From: Gemmatimonadota bacterium
GTDB lineage: Bacteria; Latescibacterota; UBA2968; UBA8231
NCBI GenBank assembly: GCA_018660835.1
Contig: JABJJN010000056.1
Span: 62,001-126,000 of the forward strand
Direction of reading: 5' to 3'
DNA: 64,000 nucleotides
Shown here in pieces: positions 61,280 through 64,000 of the stretch (position 1 is its first letter; every line of letters begins with the position of its first letter). Under the pieces are notes generated by a model. The model saw only the letters and a program-made list of their open reading frames with translations, did no database searches and had not been told where the DNA came from. Both the position numbers and the translations under genes were made by a program.

Positions 61280-61779
61280 CTGAGCTACGTGAGCTGTATC
61301 AGCAGGTGATCCTCGATCACAATCGTAATCCACGGAACTTCGGTGTTCTGGAGAACGCCGATCGCCACAAGGAGGGATATAACCCTCTGTGCGGCGACCA
61401 TCTTCATGTCTATCTGAATGTCGACACGGACAACCTGATTACCGATATCCATTTCGATGGTTCCGGATGTGCAATCTCCAAAGCGTCCGCGTCGCTGATG
61501 ACACAATTGCTGAAAGGCAAAAGTGCTGACGAGGCCAAAGCGGCCTTTGCCAGTTTCCAGGATCTGGTCACCAGCGATATGAACGTGCCCGTTGATATCG
61601 ATTCTGCGGGAAAATTGGCTGTCTTTGCCGGTGTGCGTGAGTTCCCCATGCGGGTGAAGTGCGCGACCCTCGCCTGGCACACGATGAAATCAGCCCTCGA
61701 AGATGAGCCGAACACTGATGAGCCGAATACCGATCAATCAAGTAGTGATCAGGCGGCAACTCAGGTGACGACAGAATAG
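61276..61779 (+). CDS. sufU: SufU-type sulfur-transfer/scaffold protein
   Basis: A 167-residue IscU-fold protein of the SufU type. The three conserved cysteines are in NPLCGDHLHVYL, FDGSGCAISKASASLM and RVKCATLAWHTM, with Asp after the first Cys, binding zinc or receiving sulfur from SufS. The ~20-residue insertion between the second and third Cys (around FQDLVTSDMNVPVDID) is typical of SufU rather than IscU. The C-terminus adds a hydrophilic tail with a 15-bp duplicated unit (61702-61731, DEPNT twice). Coupled to sufS by ATGA. Confidence 0.93.
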   Translation: MTELRELYQQVILDHNRNPRNFGVLENADRHKEGYNPLCGDHLHVYLNVDTDNLITDIHFDGSGCAISKASASLMTQLLKGKSADEAKAAFASFQDLVTSDMNVPVDIDSAGKLAVFAGVREFPMRVKCATLAWHTMKSALEDEPNTDEPNTDQSSSDQAATQVTTE

Positions 61780-61789
61780 GATGGTCAGA

Positions 61790-62134
61790 ATGGAAATGCA
61801 CAAGGAATACCCCGAAGACAGCATCGAATCCAAGATCGTCGCCGTAATCAAGACCTGCTACGATCCGGAGATTCCCGTAGATATCTATGAATTGGGTTTG
61901 ATTTACGATATCGGCATTGAGGAGGCTGAGGCGGGGGGCAAGCTGGCACGGATCAGTATGACCCTTACCTCGCCGGCGTGCCCTGTGGCCGGCACCCTGC
62001 CGCCAGAGGTGCAGAAAAAGATCGCCGATGGCGTGGACGAAGTGGACGAGGCACAGGTCGACATCACGTGGGAACCAACGTGGACGATCGATATGATGTC
62101 GGAAGCGGCGAAACTGCAACTGGGGATGATGTAG
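61790..62134 (+). CDS. sufT: SufT/MIP18-family (DUF59) Fe-S assembly protein
   Basis: A 114-residue DUF59 protein that helps mature Fe-S proteins. The pattern VIKTCYDPEIPVDIYELGLIYDI and MTLTSPACPVAGTLPPEV, with the conserved Cys of the SPACP loop, is characteristic, and the C-terminal VDITWEPTWTIDMMSEAAK is also standard. ATG 61790 has AGGA 8 nt upstream; the in-frame ATG at 61781 overlaps that site and is less likely. It follows sufU and precedes the Rrf2 gene by 1 nt, completing the suf operon. Confidence 0.92.
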   Translation: MEMHKEYPEDSIESKIVAVIKTCYDPEIPVDIYELGLIYDIGIEEAEAGGKLARISMTLTSPACPVAGTLPPEVQKKIADGVDEVDEAQVDITWEPTWTIDMMSEAAKLQLGMM

Positions 62135-62135
62135 C

Positions 62136-62633
62136 GTGAAACTGAGCGCTCAGGAGGAATACGGCCTGCGCTGCCTGGTTCGGTTGGCCCATCGGACTCG
62201 CGAACAGAGCACGACGATTCCCGAGATCGCCGAGACCGAGGGCGTATCCCCTCACAATGTGGCCAAGTATCTTGCCATCTTACGGCGCGCTGGTTTTGTC
62301 GACAGCGAGCGTGGACAACACGGGGGCTACACCCTGGCTCGTCCAGCCGCCGAGATCAGTGTTGCAGAGGTCGTGGCGGCTTTAGGTGGCCCCCTCTACG
62401 ATACATCCTTCTGTGACCACTTTAGCGGTACTGATGACTCGTGCCAGCATACAGCCGTCGACTGCTCCATCCGGGGCGTCTGGATGCGTGTGCAGGGCGC
62501 CGTCGATGCGGTACTGCGCCAGACCACACTGCAAGACCTGCTTCAAGCAGCTCAGCAGCATGACCTGGCGCATACTCCAAAGGGCCAGCCTGTTACGACC
62601 TCAACACCTCTATTACAGGTCGACGGAGCGTAG
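62136..62633 (+). CDS. Rrf2-family transcriptional regulator (probable Fe-S-sensing suf repressor)
   Basis: A 165-residue Rrf2 protein. The winged helix-turn-helix is clear (KLSAQEEYGLRCLVRLAHRT, IPEIAETEGVSPHNVAKYLAILRRAGFVDSERGQHGGYTLAR). A loop near residues 90-112 has three cysteines spaced C-x9-C-x6-C, where IscR has C-x5-C-x5-C; this suggests cluster binding. It is the last gene of the suf operon, GTG start, and probably regulates it through the CAATCT array upstream of sufB (inference). It could be named SufR- or IscR-like, but its specificity is not proven. Confidence 0.88.
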   Translation: MKLSAQEEYGLRCLVRLAHRTREQSTTIPEIAETEGVSPHNVAKYLAILRRAGFVDSERGQHGGYTLARPAAEISVAEVVAALGGPLYDTSFCDHFSGTDDSCQHTAVDCSIRGVWMRVQGAVDAVLRQTTLQDLLQAAQQHDLAHTPKGQPVTTSTPLLQVDGA

Positions 62634-62639
62634 CGCTCC
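62625..62639. terminator. Hairpin at the convergent end of the suf operon
   Basis: A perfect 6-bp inverted repeat GGAGCG/CGCTCC has the stop codon TAG of the Rrf2 gene as its loop and touches the stop of the convergent dehydrogenase gene. There is no T-run, so it may stop transcription only weakly. Confidence 0.35.
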
Positions 62640-63602
62640 CTAACGAGGCATGCTGGGCGCGCCATCGGCGCCATTCATCGCGCGCTGAATCCGATCGATC
62701 GTCTCCATCACCGGCAGGCATGCTGAGCACGATGTGAGTGCCAGACGATTCTCACGTATTGCAGCGATGAATTCCGCATCCTGCAGATCGACACCAGAGG
62801 GACCTTCGTCGACGGCAACCGCGTTGCCTTCATGATCGGTGAGTCCTCTCTTGTCTGAGACATAGGTCTCCTGCTCACCAACAAACCGATAGTGTCCGTA
62901 GATTGGCCCGTGGTTGTTGAAGGATTGCGCCGCCGTCACCAGCGTGCCCTTCGCCGACTGCAGACTGATGGCGATATCCATGGGGATATTCAAGGTCGGG
63001 TGCAGTGGCCCCATCCGCCCCCAGGCATCCATCTTCGGATCCTCCAGGAGCCAATAGATCATATCGACCATATGGCACGCCTGGTGCCAGAGCAGATCAT
63101 CTACCCAGGTTCGCGGTCGACCAAAACGATTCTCATTGATCCGCCTGAAGAAGTATGTCTGCTGAACGATGTGGTGCAGATCAAGTTCACCTGCTTCGAT
63201 CAACGCCTTGATCTTGCGAAAGGGTGGATTGAAGCGCTGCGTATGGCAGACCATCGCCACCTTGCCAGAAGCCTTCTCGGCGGCAACCACACGCTGTGAG
63301 TCCACCAGATTCAGCCCCATGGGCAATTCGAGCAGCACGTGTTTACCCGACTCCAGGGCAGTGATCGTCTGCTCAGCGTGGACATGGTTCGGTGATGTCA
63401 GTACGACGGCTTCCACACCGGTCTGCGAAATCGCCTCTTCGTAGTCGAGGGTCCACTTCGGAATCTCCCACTCTTTGGCGAAGGCCTCCGTGTCGTCCTT
63501 CAGCCCCCCGGCGAGAGAGACGATCTCTATGCCGCCCAATGCTCGCAGCGCCTTGATGTGAGTCAGCCCTTGGGCTCCCTCCCCCACCAGACAGATTTTC
63601 AT
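62640..63602 (-). CDS. LigC-like Gfo/Idh/MocA-family dehydrogenase
   Basis: A 320-residue NAD(P)-dependent oxidoreductase. The Rossmann motif is ICLVGEGAQGLTHIKAL. Where most family members have the catalytic EKP, this one has ELPMGLN, as in 4-carboxy-2-hydroxymuconate-6-semialdehyde dehydrogenase LigC. Further LigC-like segments are CHTQRFNPP, QTYFFRRINENRFGRPRTWVDD, LLWHQACHMVDMIYWL, IPMDIAISLQ and DLQDAEFIAAIRENR. LigC acts in the protocatechuate 4,5-cleavage pathway; whether this enzyme has that substrate is open, as no ring-cleavage genes are visible. ATG 63602 has GGGGAG upstream and overlaps the preceding stop (ATGA). Confidence 0.82.
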   Translation of the reverse strand: MKICLVGEGAQGLTHIKALRALGGIEIVSLAGGLKDDTEAFAKEWEIPKWTLDYEEAISQTGVEAVVLTSPNHVHAEQTITALESGKHVLLELPMGLNLVDSQRVVAAEKASGKVAMVCHTQRFNPPFRKIKALIEAGELDLHHIVQQTYFFRRINENRFGRPRTWVDDLLWHQACHMVDMIYWLLEDPKMDAWGRMGPLHPTLNIPMDIAISLQSAKGTLVTAAQSFNNHGPIYGHYRFVGEQETYVSDKRGLTDHEGNAVAVDEGPSGVDLQDAEFIAAIRENRLALTSCSACLPVMETIDRIQRAMNGADGAPSMPR

Positions 63603-64000
63603 GACTTCCACTCCCCTCCAGCCACCGATGGCGGCCATGTTGTGAGTTGGCGTGCGCGGTCAACCAACTCGTCGTAGATGGTGGGCCGTGCGCCCACCCA
63701 TTGTGTCTCGCGTAGATCAAAACCGAAGGCTCGCTTAGACAGCACGATCAGTGGCGGCGCCTGGATACGCTTGAAGTAGCTGATACGTAGTTGGCGATCG
63801 AGCCAGTCCAGATCATCGAGCCAGGTGTCGACATCAGGAAAATATCCCGAAAAACTGGTATCATCGCGCCAGTCGAGGCGTTCGAAGAACACGCCCGTCA
63901 ACATCCATTCGATCAGATCCGCGGGATGCTGTCGGTACTCGATCAGTTGTCGTAGGACGGCATCGTGATAACCGTATTTGATTGGATCCCCGAGCCCCTG
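63599..64000 (-). CDS. Unrecognised protein, C-terminal part (5' end outside window)
   Basis: The frame is open from the window edge to the stop at 63599, giving the last 133 residues. It begins QGLGDPIKYGYHDAVL and is rich in Trp, Asp and aromatic residues, with a segment LDWLDRQLRISYFKRIQAPP. I see no membrane helix and do not recognise a family. Its stop overlaps the LigC-like ATG (ATGA), so the two are probably translated together and act in one pathway. An internal ATG at 63904 is not needed as a start because the frame continues upstream. Confidence 0.7.
   Translation of the reverse strand, partial: QGLGDPIKYGYHDAVLRQLIEYRQHPADLIEWMLTGVFFERLDWRDDTSFSGYFPDVDTWLDDLDWLDRQLRISYFKRIQAPPLIVLSKRAFGFDLRETQWVGARPTIYDELVDRARQLTTWPPSVAGGEWKS

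Overview
The window is a continuous stretch of bacterial chromosome. It is GC-rich by eye and densely coding, with short gaps and many 4-nt ATGA, GTGA or TTGA gene overlaps. GTG and TTG starts are frequent. I see no insertion sequence, prophage, CRISPR array or rRNA. The content suggests a diderm of the FCB superphylum or a neighbour. It carries an LptD-type LPS exporter, RodZ, a propeller protein with an FlgD/T9SS-like C-terminal domain, DUF4159 and DUF4175 proteins, RNase Y with YmdB, and a TolB-like propeller fused to a zinc-peptidase domain. A Latescibacterota-like metagenomic lineage is my best guess; this is inference from gene content, not from a marker phylogeny.

Layout. 1-7.6 kb (+): the end of pheT, a ZapB-like coiled coil, zapA, rny, ymdB, xseA, xseB, recN and a CDP-alcohol phosphatidyltransferase. 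7.7-12.6 kb (-): an operon with a good TTGACA/TATCTT promoter. It encodes a large exported peptidase-propeller-barrel protein, a 42-residue small protein and two lipoproteins. 12.7-18.8 kb: sugar and envelope genes on both strands (two SDR enzymes, a DegT-type aminotransferase, a WecA/MraY-like transferase), a P-loop protein and a NupC nucleoside transporter. 19.3-22.0 kb (-): a hybrid histidine kinase and tRNA-Lys(CUU), with a terminator that can work in both directions. 22.2-31.2 kb (+): a TPR protein, efp, accB, accC, gcvH, an HNH endonuclease, scpA, scpB, a RluB-family pseudouridine synthase and cmk. 31.4-36.5 kb (+): rpsA, mutS and a FliG-N-like protein.

36.8-56.0 kb (+) is a 13-gene run with almost no spacing. 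It starts with housekeeping genes (rlmB, lptD, dtd, maf, rodZ, priA). It then runs into an uncharacterised envelope module: a propeller protein with a sorting-type C-terminal domain, a DUF4159 protein, a DUF4175-like coiled-coil membrane protein, a TPR protein, a protein of the family mislabelled 'asparagine synthetase B', a MoxR ATPase and a DUF58 protein. This module is my main candidate for an undescribed system.

56.1-62.6 kb (+) is a complete SUF Fe-S assembly operon (sufB, sufC, sufD, sufS, sufU, sufT) ending in an Rrf2 regulator with three clustered cysteines. Its upstream region holds an array of five CAATCT half-sites, a plausible operator. 62.6-64.0 kb (-): a LigC-like Gfo/Idh/MocA dehydrogenase coupled to an unrecognised gene cut by the window edge.
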